A program made the translations under genes and the position numbers. Positions 1-7,976 of a stretch of 55,342 nt of DNA are shown here, in pieces (within the stretch, counting starts at the first letter, position 1; every line of letters starts with the position of its first letter). This DNA is from an uncultured Acetobacteraceae bacterium. Lineage in GTDB: Bacteria > Pseudomonadota > Alphaproteobacteria > Acetobacterales > Acetobacteraceae. The DNA lies in assembly GCA_937873095.1 (NCBI GenBank), contig CALMVI010000137.1, positions 1 to 55,342 on the forward strand, in the 5' to 3' direction. Under the pieces are notes generated by a model. That model was not told the DNA's origin, made no database searches, and saw nothing but the letters and a program-made list of their open reading frames with translations.

Positions 1-502
1 GAGCGCCGTGCCGCCGACGCGCCTCCTCGATCATGCCGGGCGAGACGTCGGCGCCCACGATGCTGCCGACATGGGGCGACAGCGCCGCGGCCACCCGGCC
101 GATGCCGCAGCCGAGATCGAGCACGCGGGCGCGGGCGCGGGCGTGCCGTTCCCGCAGCAGCCAGTCCACGAGTTCGGCGGTGGCGCGCGCCAGCAGCGCC
201 GGGTCGTTGAGCGTGTAGGCGGCGACGCTGGCCTGGGGCGCGGTGCGGACCGCGCGGTCGAACATCGCGGCGACCTGCTGCGTGGTTCGCGCTTCCGCGT
301 GGTGGACCCGGGCGTCGGCCAGCATGCGGGCCACGGCGGGGAGGTTGCCCTGCTGCGCCTCGAACAGGGCGGCGAGCGCCGATCCCGCAGGCAGCATGCG
401 CGAGAGCTGCTGCGGGTCGTGGCCGTCGAGCAGCAGGCGGGCCAGCGCCACCTGCGGCGAGATGCGCCCGGCCAGGCAGTCCTGCACCGCCGGCTCGGTC
501 AC
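1..502 (-). CDS. SAM-dependent methyltransferase (3' part cut by window edge)
   Basis: The gene reads leftward and runs off the window start; 167 codons are present. The S-adenosylmethionine motif I, VLDLGCGIGR, is at residues 127-136, followed by GADVSPGMIEEAR at 150-162, so this is a class I Rossmann methyltransferase with an unusually long (about 120 residue) helical N-terminal part. The start is a GTG at 502 that overlaps the stop of the upstream acetyltransferase gene in a GTGA arrangement, which argues for translational coupling. It is the most downstream visible member of the minus-strand glycoconjugate-like cluster. The acceptor is unknown; a sugar or lipid-linked glycan is an inference from context only. 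The catalytic C-terminal half lies outside the window. Confidence 0.8.
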   Translation of the reverse strand, partial: MTEPAVQDCLAGRISPQVALARLLLDGHDPQQLSRMLPAGSALAALFEAQQGNLPAVARMLADARVHHAEARTTQQVAAMFDRAVRTAPQASVAAYTLNDPALLARATAELVDWLLRERHARARARVLDLGCGIGRVAAALSPHVGSIVGADVSPGMIEEARRRHGA

Positions 503-1512
503 CGCCGCACCAGCTGCAGCATCGCGTTGTGCTGGTCGGCCGCACCCCAGGCGTATTTGTAGGCCTCGTTGCCGCGCAGGAAATGCAGCTCCCTCCGGCC
601 CTCCTCGATCGCGGACCGGGCCAGCTCGGCCAGCAGCAGCGAGCCGGGGCTGCAGGACGCGTGTTCGGCGGCAAAGCCGCTCATGTAGCACAGCAGGCGG
701 TCCGGCCCTGCGGCGAAGGCGAGGCAGGCGGCGGCCAGTTCGCCGCCGATGCGCAGGGCGGCCAGGCGCAGCGTGCCGGACGCGAGCAGGGCGGGCGCCG
801 CCCCGGCGATGACGGCGCGCACGCGAGGGTCGGCCAGGACGCCAGGCTGGCCGCGGCCCTGCCAGCGCGCCTGGTGCAGGGCGAACAGCGCGTCCAGCAG
901 TGCGGGCAAGGTGGTGCGGTCGGCGGTCTGGACGGAAACGCCGCCGGCGCGCGCGGCGCGGTGCCCGTTCATCCGCAGCTTGCGGTGGGTGCCGGCGGGC
1001 AGCGCCGCGCGCAGGCCCTCCACGGTCGGGGGCAGGAGGAGCACGGGGCACGGCGACCCGGCGTGCAGGCAGGCCTGCCAGCCCTGCGGGCGCGCCCGGC
1101 GCAGCGGCGAATCAGGCGGCAGCTCGATCAGGTCGCAGCGATCCACCCCGGCGGTGCGCAGCACGCCGTCCAGAAGGCGGTCCGCGGCGTCCGCAGGGGC
1201 GTCCGGCGCCAGCAGCGCGTCCAGATGGTCGCTGATGCCTGCGCCGATCGGCAGCAGCTTGCGGCCGTCCGCCTCTTCCAGCACGTAGGCGGGCAGCAGG
1301 CCGAGCAGCCGGCCCTCCTGCCCGTCTTGCGGCTCGCGCAGGACGCCGACGATTGGGCGGCCGGTGCCGAAGGCGGACCACCACGCCGACAGCCAGGGCT
1401 GGCTCTGGAACGGCCCGGCGCCCGGCACGCGCGCCCACAGGCCGCGCCAGTCGGGTGCGAGGTCGTGCAGCCCCGCCTCGGTGGTGACGCAGTCGGCGGC
1501 GAGCGTGGTCAC
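499..1512 (-). CDS. CelD/BcsL-family GNAT-type acetyltransferase
   Basis: A 337-residue protein with the layout of the BcsL/CelD acetyltransferase family (GNAT_6-like). The C-terminal half carries the family hallmark FLRGNEAYKYAWG near the end, preceded by hydrophobic strands typical of the acyl-CoA binding fold. Relatives transfer acyl groups to sugars or polysaccharide intermediates in exopolysaccharide loci. The GTG start at 1512 overlaps the TGA of the upstream glycosyltransferase, and its own stop overlaps the next methyltransferase start. The long upstream extension of the same open frame is not coding because it lies over the glycosyltransferase gene. Substrate unknown; its job here is probably acylation of the sugar made by the cluster. 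Confidence 0.8.
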   Translation of the reverse strand: MTTLAADCVTTEAGLHDLAPDWRGLWARVPGAGPFQSQPWLSAWWSAFGTGRPIVGVLREPQDGQEGRLLGLLPAYVLEEADGRKLLPIGAGISDHLDALLAPDAPADAADRLLDGVLRTAGVDRCDLIELPPDSPLRRARPQGWQACLHAGSPCPVLLLPPTVEGLRAALPAGTHRKLRMNGHRAARAGGVSVQTADRTTLPALLDALFALHQARWQGRGQPGVLADPRVRAVIAGAAPALLASGTLRLAALRIGGELAAACLAFAAGPDRLLCYMSGFAAEHASCSPGSLLLAELARSAIEEGRRELHFLRGNEAYKYAWGAADQHNAMLQLVRR

Positions 1513-2561
1513 GCGGCGCGGGCCGGCCGGCCCGCGAGCCGGCGGTAGCGGTCGAGATAGGATTCCGCCATCGCCGCCGAGGAGAAGCGGGCGCGCGCGG
1601 CCGCCCTGCAGGCGCCAGGATCGATGCCGCCCGCCCGGCGCATCGCGCCCGCCATCGCCTCGGGCGAGTCGACCAGGAAGCCTGTCCGCCCGTCCTCGAC
1701 GATGCCGGCGAGCGCGCCTGCCGGGTAGGCGATGACGGGCGTGCCGCAGGCGAGGGCCTCCATCGCCACCAGCGAGCTCGTCTCCTGCGCCAGGCTGGGC
1801 GCGAGCAGGCAGGAAGCGGCAGAGAGCAGCCGGCGCTTGCGGGCCAGCCCGACCGGGCCCAGGAACCTGCGATGCCGGTCCAGCAGCGGGGCGACCTGGC
1901 GGTCGAAATAGTCCCGGTGCTCGGGATACGGGAACACCGCCCCGCCGAGCAGCAGCGTGACGCCTGCCAGGTGCGCCGCCTGCAGCGCCAGATGCTGGCC
2001 CTTCTCCGGGCACACCCGGCCGAGCATCAGCGCGAACCGACGCCTGGCGTGCCGTGCGGCGGCGAAATAGCCCACGTCCACGCCGTTGGGCACCGGCGGC
2101 AGCATGGCGCCGGAGGCCGGGCAGGCGGCGGCCTGGGAGTCCGAGACGCAGTTGAACCACAGCTGCGGCAGCTCGGGCAGCGCCGGATACCAGGCGGGCG
2201 GCAGGTGCAGCGTGACCAGGGTGGGCGGGCGCTCCACTGGCAGGGTCCGGGCGAAATCCAGCCCGTGCATGTGCAGCACGTCCGGCCGGGCCAGCCGCAC
2301 GCAGCGCTCGGCCGCCGCGCGCGCGGCATCCTCGGCGCGCCGCCTCGCCTGCTGATCGACCGCGCGATGCGGGTCGATGCCGGTGTCCACCCAGGTGCCG
2401 GCGAGGGCGCTGCCGCGGCAGGCGACCACCAGCGAGCGGTGGCCCGCGTCCGTCAGCGCGCGGTCCAGGGCCGCCAGCACCTGCTCGGCGCCGCCGACCG
2501 CGTCCGGCCCGACCGGCGCCAGCGCGTAGGCGACGCTCAGCACCGTCAGCGGGCGGGTCAC
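1509..2561 (-). CDS. GT4-family glycosyltransferase
   Basis: A 350-residue GT-B glycosyltransferase. The N-terminus has the glycine-rich donor loop (VGPDAVGGAEQVL, about 17-29); PNGVDVGYF is at 158-166; the nucleotide-sugar motif E-x7-E is visible as E260 and E268 in QETSSLVAMEALACGTPVIAY. These define a retaining GT4 enzyme acting on a UDP- or GDP-type sugar donor at the cytoplasmic face. The GTG start at 2561 overlaps the stop of the PIG-L gene in a GTGA overlap. It sits between a deacetylase and an acetyltransferase, which fits transfer of an amino sugar or modified sugar. Donor and acceptor cannot be read from the sequence. Confidence 0.85.
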   Translation of the reverse strand: MTRPLTVLSVAYALAPVGPDAVGGAEQVLAALDRALTDAGHRSLVVACRGSALAGTWVDTGIDPHRAVDQQARRRAEDAARAAAERCVRLARPDVLHMHGLDFARTLPVERPPTLVTLHLPPAWYPALPELPQLWFNCVSDSQAAACPASGAMLPPVPNGVDVGYFAAARHARRRFALMLGRVCPEKGQHLALQAAHLAGVTLLLGGAVFPYPEHRDYFDRQVAPLLDRHRRFLGPVGLARKRRLLSAASCLLAPSLAQETSSLVAMEALACGTPVIAYPAGALAGIVEDGRTGFLVDSPEAMAGAMRRAGGIDPGACRAAARARFSSAAMAESYLDRYRRLAGRPARAA

Positions 2562-3379
2562 GCGGCCGCCAGGGCGCGCCACGCCTCGCCCGTCATGCCC
2601 CAGTCGTAGCGTTCGTAATGCAGCGCGCCGGGGTGCGGCGGCTGCGAGAAATCGTACTCGGGCGCCGCGCGGAACGCTTCCTGCGCCACGCCGAACGGCG
2701 CCAGCGTCGCGCGCTGGGTGGCGAAGCAGCCGAGCATGCGCCGTTTGGCGGCCTGCTCGGCCGGCGTCAGTGCCACGGCCGTGGCGGCGCTGCCGTTCGG
2801 CAGGAAGCCGCCGGTCGCGATCCCGCCTTGGCCGTCGGCGTGGTAGCTGGCGAACTCGACGATCGAGAGGGCCGGCGACGAGCGGCGCGCGGCGCGGTGG
2901 ACCGCGCAGGCGGTGGCGTCGTGGTCGGGGTGGCCGCCCTCGTAGGGGTGGGTCAGGACCGCCTGGGTCGCGTGGCGGGAGAACAGCGCGGCGAGCGCGA
3001 GGGACAGCTCGGCCATGCACGCGGACGCGCCCTGGTCTGGCGCGTGCAGCTCGACCAGGGTCGGGTCCGCGCGGCCGGCTTGCAGCGCCGACAGCAGTTC
3101 GGCGCGGCGCGCGCGCGCGTAGCCCTGCGCGTCGACGAAGCCGGCAGCCCTCGCGTCGGCCAGGTTGCGCGGCGCGCCATCGGTGACGTGGACCAGCAGC
3201 AGGTTTTCGAACAAATGCAGGCTGGCGCCGGCGCCGATCGTTTCGTCGTCCGGGTGCGCCGCGACCAGCGCCACCCGCCCGGACACGCGGCGGCGGCGGC
3301 GCAGCGCGTCGAGGATGGGCGCGCTCACATCATCTGGCGCGCGGCGGCTGGTCGCGGCCGGCCGGCGGCTGGGCCGCAT
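2558..3379 (-). CDS. PIG-L family (LmbE-like) deacetylase
   Basis: A 273-residue zinc-dependent deacetylase of the PIG-L/LmbE family. The metal-binding motif AHPDDE is at residues 41-46 and the second HPDHDA motif at 149-155. Members remove N-acetyl groups from GlcNAc-type sugars, as in GlcNAc-PI, mycothiol and bacillithiol synthesis. The start ATG at 3379 overlaps the stop of the glycoside-hydrolase-like gene (TGATG). Immediately downstream comes a GT4 glycosyltransferase, a pairing also seen in mycothiol and bacillithiol pathways; however no cysteine ligase is visible, so a thiol product is not supported. De-N-acetylation of a cluster intermediate, perhaps followed by re-acylation by the GNAT-type enzyme two genes on, is the likely role. 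Confidence 0.85.
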   Translation of the reverse strand: MRPSRRPAATSRRAPDDVSAPILDALRRRRRVSGRVALVAAHPDDETIGAGASLHLFENLLLVHVTDGAPRNLADARAAGFVDAQGYARARRAELLSALQAGRADPTLVELHAPDQGASACMAELSLALAALFSRHATQAVLTHPYEGGHPDHDATACAVHRAARRSSPALSIVEFASYHADGQGGIATGGFLPNGSAATAVALTPAEQAAKRRMLGCFATQRATLAPFGVAQEAFRAAPEYDFSQPPHPGALHYERYDWGMTGEAWRALAAA

Positions 3380-4326
3380 CAATCGGCGGGCTCGGCCAGC
3401 ACATCTGCCGGGATCGGCGCGGGAGTCGTGGCGGCGCGGCCCGGCGCATAGCGGCGGATCATCGTGGCACAGAACTCGGCGAACTGCTCGGGGTGGCGCG
3501 GCGGGGCGGTGTAGTGCGCCCAGGTGCCGCATTCCTCGGGCGTGAAGCAGAACGTGACGGTGACGTCGAACCCGTCCAGCGCGCGCATCTGCCGGTCGAA
3601 CCACGCCTGCGGGTCGGGGCGCAGCCAATCGGCCCAGCTGAGGCCGGTGCGCAGGTGTTTCACCCCCATGTCGCGCATCAGGCGGACAGCGTCGTCGAGC
3701 CTGTGGTCCTCGTAGTGGAACCACTGGCACAGGCCGATCTCTGGCGCGTACTCGGCAAAATCCCGGGCCGCGAGCTTGGGCCGGCCGTGCTCGTCGTAGA
3801 GGCCCATGTGAAAGTGGCGGTAGTACGAGGACCCTTCCGCCTCCCGGTGCCGGGTGGTCGCGGGCCAGGCGGCGGGCAGGTCGTAGAGGCTGTACCAGTG
3901 GATGCGTGGCGCGCGCCCGATCAGCAGTTCGGCGGTGCGCCGCAGCCCCCATTGCTGCACCTCCTCGGCGCCGAAGGTGGAGATGCCCACTTCGGAGACC
4001 CAGACAGGCAGGCTGGTGCAGCGCTGGATGCTGGCGATCTTGTCCGGCCAGTCGTCGATCATCCAGTGGTTCCAGTCGAGCGGAAACCCGTGCACCGCCA
4101 CCGCGTCGACATGGCCGAGCACGCCCTGGGCGTCCAGCACGGCGAGGAAATCCGGGTCGATCGGCGACATGCCGCCCAGCACGCGCGGCAGGCCAGGCGC
4201 TTCGGCGGCGATCGCCTGGCCGGCGAGAGAGGCCATGCGCGCGAAGATCGTCCAGCCGGGGTCGCTCTCGAAATCCCAATGCGACTTGTTGTTGGGTTCG
4301 TTCCAGATCATGGCTGCTTCGATCAT
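3379..4326 (-). CDS. beta-xylosidase-like clan GH-A protein with permuted strand order
   Basis: A 315-residue protein without a signal peptide. It opens with IWNEPNN (W8-N9-E10-P11), which in clan GH-A hydrolases lies at the end of barrel strand 4 and supplies the acid/base glutamate. VWVSEVG at 108-114 resembles strand 7 with the nucleophile glutamate (E112). The stretch that resembles the usual N-terminal strands (GLCQWFHYEDHRLDDAVRLM, then GVKHLRTGLSWADW and VTVTFCF) follows at about 198-262. The order therefore appears circularly permuted. The start ATG at 4326 overlaps the stop of the methyltransferase gene (ATGA), and no room exists for a missing N-terminus. It may act on a cytoplasmic glycoconjugate intermediate or be non-catalytic. 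Confidence 0.7.
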   Translation of the reverse strand: MIEAAMIWNEPNNKSHWDFESDPGWTIFARMASLAGQAIAAEAPGLPRVLGGMSPIDPDFLAVLDAQGVLGHVDAVAVHGFPLDWNHWMIDDWPDKIASIQRCTSLPVWVSEVGISTFGAEEVQQWGLRRTAELLIGRAPRIHWYSLYDLPAAWPATTRHREAEGSSYYRHFHMGLYDEHGRPKLAARDFAEYAPEIGLCQWFHYEDHRLDDAVRLMRDMGVKHLRTGLSWADWLRPDPQAWFDRQMRALDGFDVTVTFCFTPEECGTWAHYTAPPRHPEQFAEFCATMIRRYAPGRAATTPAPIPADVLAEPAD

Positions 4327-5090
4327 GCGCCGGCTCCGCCCTGGCTCGGGTAGACTGCGCCGTACTCGCCCGCCTGCCGCGGCACATGCCGGCAGATGAA
4401 GATCTCCTCCTCGGGGTGGCTGACGATCTCGTAGCCGGCGCTGCGCAGCATGGCGGCCGAGCACGCGCGGTTGGGCGCCCACCAGTTGGTGTTGTCATGC
4501 GCGTATTCGTGTTCGATGAAGTGCAACTTCGGGTAGCCGGGATCGTCGAAATGATCCTGTTCCCAGAACGCGTAGTCGGGCTTGACCGCGGCCATCGCGT
4601 TGGCGCCGCGCTGCATCGACTGGAACACCAGCAGGTCGCGCGTCACGTGCTCGTGCACGAGGTCGAGCGCCAGCAGCGGGTGGCGAAGATGGTAGAGCAC
4701 GCCGATGAAGAACACGACGTCGAACTTTTCGCCGAGCGCGCCCACGTCGTAGACCGACATGCGGCGGAACTCCACGTCCAGCCCCTCCACCTCGGCGGCG
4801 AAGCGCGCCTGGGCCAGGTAGTCGTCGTCGAAATCGATGCCCAGCACGCGGTCGGCGCCGCGCCGCTTCATCTCCATCGTGTAGAAGCCGCCGTTGCAGC
4901 CGATGTCGAGCACGGAGCGGCCGGTCAGGTCGTGCGGGATGTCGTCCGCGAAGGAACGCCATTTGACGGCGGGAAAGTCGCCCAGGAAGTGGTCGGGTGC
5001 TGTGTGCACGCCGCGCAGGTTGAGGTTGTGGAACCACGGGCCGAGGGAAGCCGCCCGCTCGCGTATCGTGTCCTGCGTCCATGCCGTCAT
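4323..5090 (-). CDS. SAM-dependent methyltransferase, probably TIGR04290 (Rta_06860) family
   Basis: A 255-residue class I methyltransferase. Motif I VLDIGCNGGFY is at 60-70, GIDFDDDYL at 84-92, and FFIGVLYHLRHP at 127-138 fits motif IV; the sequence has the tRNA-cmo5U/CmoB-like Methyltransf flavour (GPWFHNLNL near the N-terminus). From memory it resembles the TIGR04290 family, which recurs in glycan clusters with PIG-L and glycosyltransferase genes; this family name is a recollection, not a search. The ATG at 5090 follows a GC-rich 27-nt gap after the nucleotidyltransferase gene. Its stop overlaps the start of the glycoside-hydrolase-like gene. Likely an O- or N-methyltransferase for a sugar; acceptor unknown. 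Confidence 0.8.
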   Translation of the reverse strand: MTAWTQDTIRERAASLGPWFHNLNLRGVHTAPDHFLGDFPAVKWRSFADDIPHDLTGRSVLDIGCNGGFYTMEMKRRGADRVLGIDFDDDYLAQARFAAEVEGLDVEFRRMSVYDVGALGEKFDVVFFIGVLYHLRHPLLALDLVHEHVTRDLLVFQSMQRGANAMAAVKPDYAFWEQDHFDDPGYPKLHFIEHEYAHDNTNWWAPNRACSAAMLRSAGYEIVSHPEEEIFICRHVPRQAGEYGAVYPSQGGAGA

Positions 5091-5119
5091 GCCTGCGCGC
5101 GCCTCGTGTCGTCCACCGT

Positions 5120-5947
5120 TCAACCCTCCTGCGGCGCCGGCACGCCCGCCTGCCCCGCACTTGCCTGCCCCGCACTTGACTGACCCGCACTTGCCTGGCC
5201 CGCGACCCGTGCTGCGGGCACGTCCGCGCCGCCCAGCAGGTGCACCGCCTGGCGGTAGCCGTGCAAGGTGCCGACATCGACGTAATGTTCGCCCGCGCGC
5301 GCGCCGTAGGCCTGGCCGCCCTGCGCCAGCCAGGCGTTGACCAGCGTGCCGATGTACTCGTCGGCGCAGCCGCGGTCGCGCCAGAGGCGGTGCAGCGCGT
5401 GCAGCACGTGGCCGGGCAGCTTGAAGGCGCCCCAGATCCAGCTGGTGCCCGCGTCCGGCGACTTGACCACGATGCGCTGCACGCGGTCCTGGGCGTCGGT
5501 CTGGACCGCGTCGAACAGCTCCGGGTGCTCGACGGGGAACAGCAGGAAGCTGAAGCGGTCGTCCGGCAGCCCCGCCAGCGCGTCGGCCGGGAACCAGATG
5601 GTGTCCGGCAGGCCCACCACCACCGGCTCGTCGGGCGGGATCAGCGGCAGGGCGCGGAAGACGGCGTCGCACAGGCCGCGCGGCGCGTCCTGGATGACGT
5701 AGGCGAGCGCCACGTCGCCGATCGCACCGCCGAAATAGGTCAGTATGTCGGATTTCTGCGGCGAGATGACGAAGCACAGCTTCTGCACCCCGGCGCGCGC
5801 CATGCGCTCGACCAGGTACTCGCTGACCGCGCGCGGTCGCTCCACGCCGCCTGCGTCGAGCCGGCTGCCGACCGGAAGCAGCTCCTTGGAGAATGCGAGC
5901 GGCTGGATGCGCGTGCCGTGGCCGGCGGCAGGGATGATGCCCCACAT
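5120..5947 (-). CDS. Sugar-1-phosphate nucleotidyltransferase (RmlA-like)
   Basis: A 275-residue nucleotidyltransferase. The N-terminal signature GIIPAAGHGTRIQPLAFSKE (residues 3-22) carries the NTP-binding G-x-G-T-R and the catalytic lysine followed by LLPV. Members couple a sugar 1-phosphate to dTTP or UTP to make an activated sugar for glycosyltransferases; this agrees with the two glycosyltransferases in the run. The core ends at about residue 245. The last 27 residues consist of four AGQAS-type pentapeptides (AGQAS, AGQSS, AGQAS, AGQAG) encoded by a 15-bp tandem repeat, then a short tail; this extension is not part of the enzyme fold. ATG at 5947; the next gene upstream ends 3 nt before it. 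Confidence 0.85.
   Translation of the reverse strand: MWGIIPAAGHGTRIQPLAFSKELLPVGSRLDAGGVERPRAVSEYLVERMARAGVQKLCFVISPQKSDILTYFGGAIGDVALAYVIQDAPRGLCDAVFRALPLIPPDEPVVVGLPDTIWFPADALAGLPDDRFSFLLFPVEHPELFDAVQTDAQDRVQRIVVKSPDAGTSWIWGAFKLPGHVLHALHRLWRDRGCADEYIGTLVNAWLAQGGQAYGARAGEHYVDVGTLHGYRQAVHLLGGADVPAARVAGQASAGQSSAGQASAGQAGVPAPQEG
5149..5208. repeat. 15-bp tandem repeat (4 copies) inside the nucleotidyltransferase gene
   Basis: Four consecutive 15-bp units, the first two identical (CCTGCCCCGCACTTG on the plus strand, 5149-5163 and 5164-5178), the third and fourth diverged (5179-5193, 5194-5208). Read on the minus strand they encode the pentapeptide series AGQAS/AGQSS/AGQAS/AGQAG at the C-terminus of the protein. 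Because the period is a multiple of three, copy-number changes would keep the frame. Confidence 0.85.
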
Positions 5948-5950
5948 GGG

Positions 5951-7027
5951 TCAGACCCGCGCCATGGCGGAATCGAACAATGCGACCAGGGTGCGGGCGC
6001 GGTGCGCGGCCGTGTGCTCGGCCAGCACGCGCGATCGGGCGCGCGCGGCCATCAGGGCCAGGGTTTCGGGCGCGGTGTCGAGTGCGGCCAGCGCCGCCTC
6101 GGTGTCGGACGCGATCAGGATCTCGCGGCCCGGCTCGAAGAAGCTGTCGAGCCCGGGCCAGTCGTCGCTGAGGATGGGTGCGCCGCAAGCCGCCGCCTCG
6201 AACAGCCGGCCGGACGGGCACCAGCCCATCTGTGCCATCGCCGCCCGGGTCACGTTCAGCGTCAGGCGCGACGAGCTGTAGAAGGCGGGGTGCTCGGCGG
6301 GCGGCAGATGGCGCACGAAGAAGATGTTCGGCGTCCAGGGGAAGTCCTGGGGGTACTGGGCGCCGCCGATGACGAACTTGCGGCCCGGGCGTGCCCTGGC
6401 CGAAGCGACGAAGAGGCGTTCCAGCATCGCCTGGCGGTCGGCGGCGTAGGTGCCGAGATAGGTCAGGTCGGCGACGTAGCGCGGCTGGTGCGGCACCGGC
6501 CGGTAGGTGTCCGGATCGGCCCAGCCGTAGAGCGGCTCGGCGCGCCTGGCGCCCAGCCGGTCGCGCAGCGCGTCCAGCGCCGCGCCGCCGGTGTAGCTCA
6601 GCACCAGGTCGAACCCTGCCAGCCCGCCCGCGCCGAGATACGGCACGCTGCCGCTGGCGGCCAGGCGCGCCAGGGTGACCGGCGTGTCGAGGTCGTAGAA
6701 GCAGCGCAGCGCCGCCCGGCTGTCCAGCACCAGCTGCGTGGCCGCCGGCCCGTCCGGGCAGAACGAGGTGACCAGCGCCGCATCCGCCGAATCGGCCGCG
6801 CGCCGCGCCTCGGCCTGCGTTTCGGTCCAGTCCTGGTAGAGGACCAGGGAGGCGTTCGGGCCGAGGTCCCTCAGGTCGCGGTTCTGCGCGTAGTAGGACA
6901 CGTCGCGCTCGAAGAAGGTGACGTGGTGGCCCGCCTGCCCCAGGGCGGCGATGAGCCCGCGCCACAGGGTGGCGTGCCCGTTGCCCCAGGACGAGCTGAC
7001 GGTCAGGCCGAAGACGACCAGCCTCAT
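5951..7027 (-). CDS. CgeB-like glycosyltransferase
   Basis: A 358-residue GT-B-type protein. The C-terminal segment (LTLNVTRAAMAQMGWCPSGRLFEAAACGAPILSD, around residues 255-290) is typical of the CgeB/Glyco_trans_1_2 family, where RLFEAAACG corresponds to the donor-binding E-rich motif of GT4-like enzymes. The N-terminus VVFGLTVSSSWGNGHATLWR is the first Rossmann strand and loop. Such proteins glycosylate spore coat or surface polysaccharides in other bacteria. The ATG at 7027 lies at the head of the minus-strand run, with the nucleotidyltransferase 3 nt downstream. It is the second glycosyltransferase of the cluster; donor and acceptor are unknown. Confidence 0.8.
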   Translation of the reverse strand: MRLVVFGLTVSSSWGNGHATLWRGLIAALGQAGHHVTFFERDVSYYAQNRDLRDLGPNASLVLYQDWTETQAEARRAADSADAALVTSFCPDGPAATQLVLDSRAALRCFYDLDTPVTLARLAASGSVPYLGAGGLAGFDLVLSYTGGAALDALRDRLGARRAEPLYGWADPDTYRPVPHQPRYVADLTYLGTYAADRQAMLERLFVASARARPGRKFVIGGAQYPQDFPWTPNIFFVRHLPPAEHPAFYSSSRLTLNVTRAAMAQMGWCPSGRLFEAAACGAPILSDDWPGLDSFFEPGREILIASDTEAALAALDTAPETLALMAARARSRVLAEHTAAHRARTLVALFDSAMARV

Positions 7028-7063
7028 GGCCGGACGGTTCGGCGGAAGGGCGCTGGCGGGACG

Positions 7064-7837
7064 CTACACACGCAGCGGCGAACGGTTGTTCTTACGGGTA
7101 AGTTCCCCTGCCGGGCCGAGCAGAGCGGCCAGTTCGTCCAGGTTGGCCAGCGCGGCCGCGCGGCCCAGCATCTCCTGCGTCGGCGGCAGCGCGTCAGGGA
7201 TCAGCGCCACCATCATGCCGGCGGCATGGGCGGCGGCCACACCGGCGGCCGAGTCCTCGACCGCCAGGCAGTTCTGCGGCGCTTCGCCCAGCAGCTGGGC
7301 CGCGCGCAGGAAGCTGTCGGGGGCGGGCTTGCCGCGCGCTACGTCGTCGCGCGTCACCAGGGTGGCGAAACGGTGCAGCAGGCCGGCCGAGGCGAGGTTG
7401 GCGCGCGCGGTGGCGGCACTGGCCGAGGTGGCGGCGCCGTAGGGCAAACCGGACGCGTCCAACCGGTCGAGTAAAGCTGACGCCCCTTGCTTGAGGGGCA
7501 CGCCGCCGACGAGAGCTGCCGCGCGATGCCGCCTGTAGGCGCCGAAGAACGCGTCGACCGGGAAGGACGGCCCGAGCATCTGCGGCAGCAGCCCGCGCCT
7601 GGCCGTGCTCGGCAGGCCGACCAGCGCCGCGTAGCGCGCGTCCGGCAGCGACCAGCCGAGTTCGGCGAGTGCTGCGAAGAAGGCGGCGCGGTAGGGCTGC
7701 TCGGTCTCGAGCAGGGTGCCGTCGAGGTCGAACACGACGCCGCGCACCGGGCGCGGCAGACGCGGCGCGGCAGCCCAGGGGGGTGCACCGGCCGCCAATG
7801 GGCCGTCATTGGCCAGTTCAGTTTCGACTCGATCCAT
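7064..7837 (-). CDS. HAD-superfamily phosphatase, beta-phosphoglucomutase-like
   Basis: A 257-residue HAD hydrolase. Motif I FDLDGTLLETE is at 36-46 with the nucleophile D37 and acid/base D39, motif II is ATSAS (136-140), motif III is K170 in GKPAPDSF, and motif IV is ED at 194-195. The helical cap inserted between motifs I and II is the type found in phosphoglycolate phosphatase and beta-phosphoglucomutase relatives. A 30-residue Pro/Ala-rich N-terminal stretch precedes the domain. It is 36 nt upstream of the CgeB-like gene on the same strand, so it may be the first gene of the glycoconjugate run, dephosphorylating or isomerising a sugar phosphate. ATG at 7837. Confidence 0.85.
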   Translation of the reverse strand: MDRVETELANDGPLAAGAPPWAAAPRLPRPVRGVVFDLDGTLLETEQPYRAAFFAALAELGWSLPDARYAALVGLPSTARRGLLPQMLGPSFPVDAFFGAYRRHRAAALVGGVPLKQGASALLDRLDASGLPYGAATSASAATARANLASAGLLHRFATLVTRDDVARGKPAPDSFLRAAQLLGEAPQNCLAVEDSAAGVAAAHAAGMMVALIPDALPPTQEMLGRAAALANLDELAALLGPAGELTRKNNRSPLRV

Positions 7838-7922
7838 CGGCGCCCGCGTTTGCCGGAATGTTTGTAGGTTCCGGCTTCACCCGTCAATGATGGTTGGCGG
7901 GACGCAAGCCGGTGCCATAAAA

Positions 7923-7946
7923 ATGCGCCGGATCGCTCCGGCGCAT
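7923..7946 (-). terminator. Rho-independent terminator downstream of the YciF-like gene
   Basis: Perfect 10-bp stem (ATGCGCCGGA, 7923-7932, with TCCGGCGCAT, 7937-7946) and a 4-nt loop, followed on the minus strand by five T residues (7919-7923 region). It lies 30 nt past the stop of the ferritin-like gene at 7977, in the correct orientation to end its transcript. Confidence 0.8.
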
Positions 7947-7976
7947 GTCCCGTTGATTTGGCCGCGGGCGACGCGG

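Noticed and set aside
1-7027. Mycothiol- or bacillithiol-type thiol pathway, suggested by PIG-L next to GT4
   Set aside because: No cysteine ligase or thiol-adding enzyme is visible, and the methyltransferases, nucleotidyltransferase and hydrolase do not fit those pathways.
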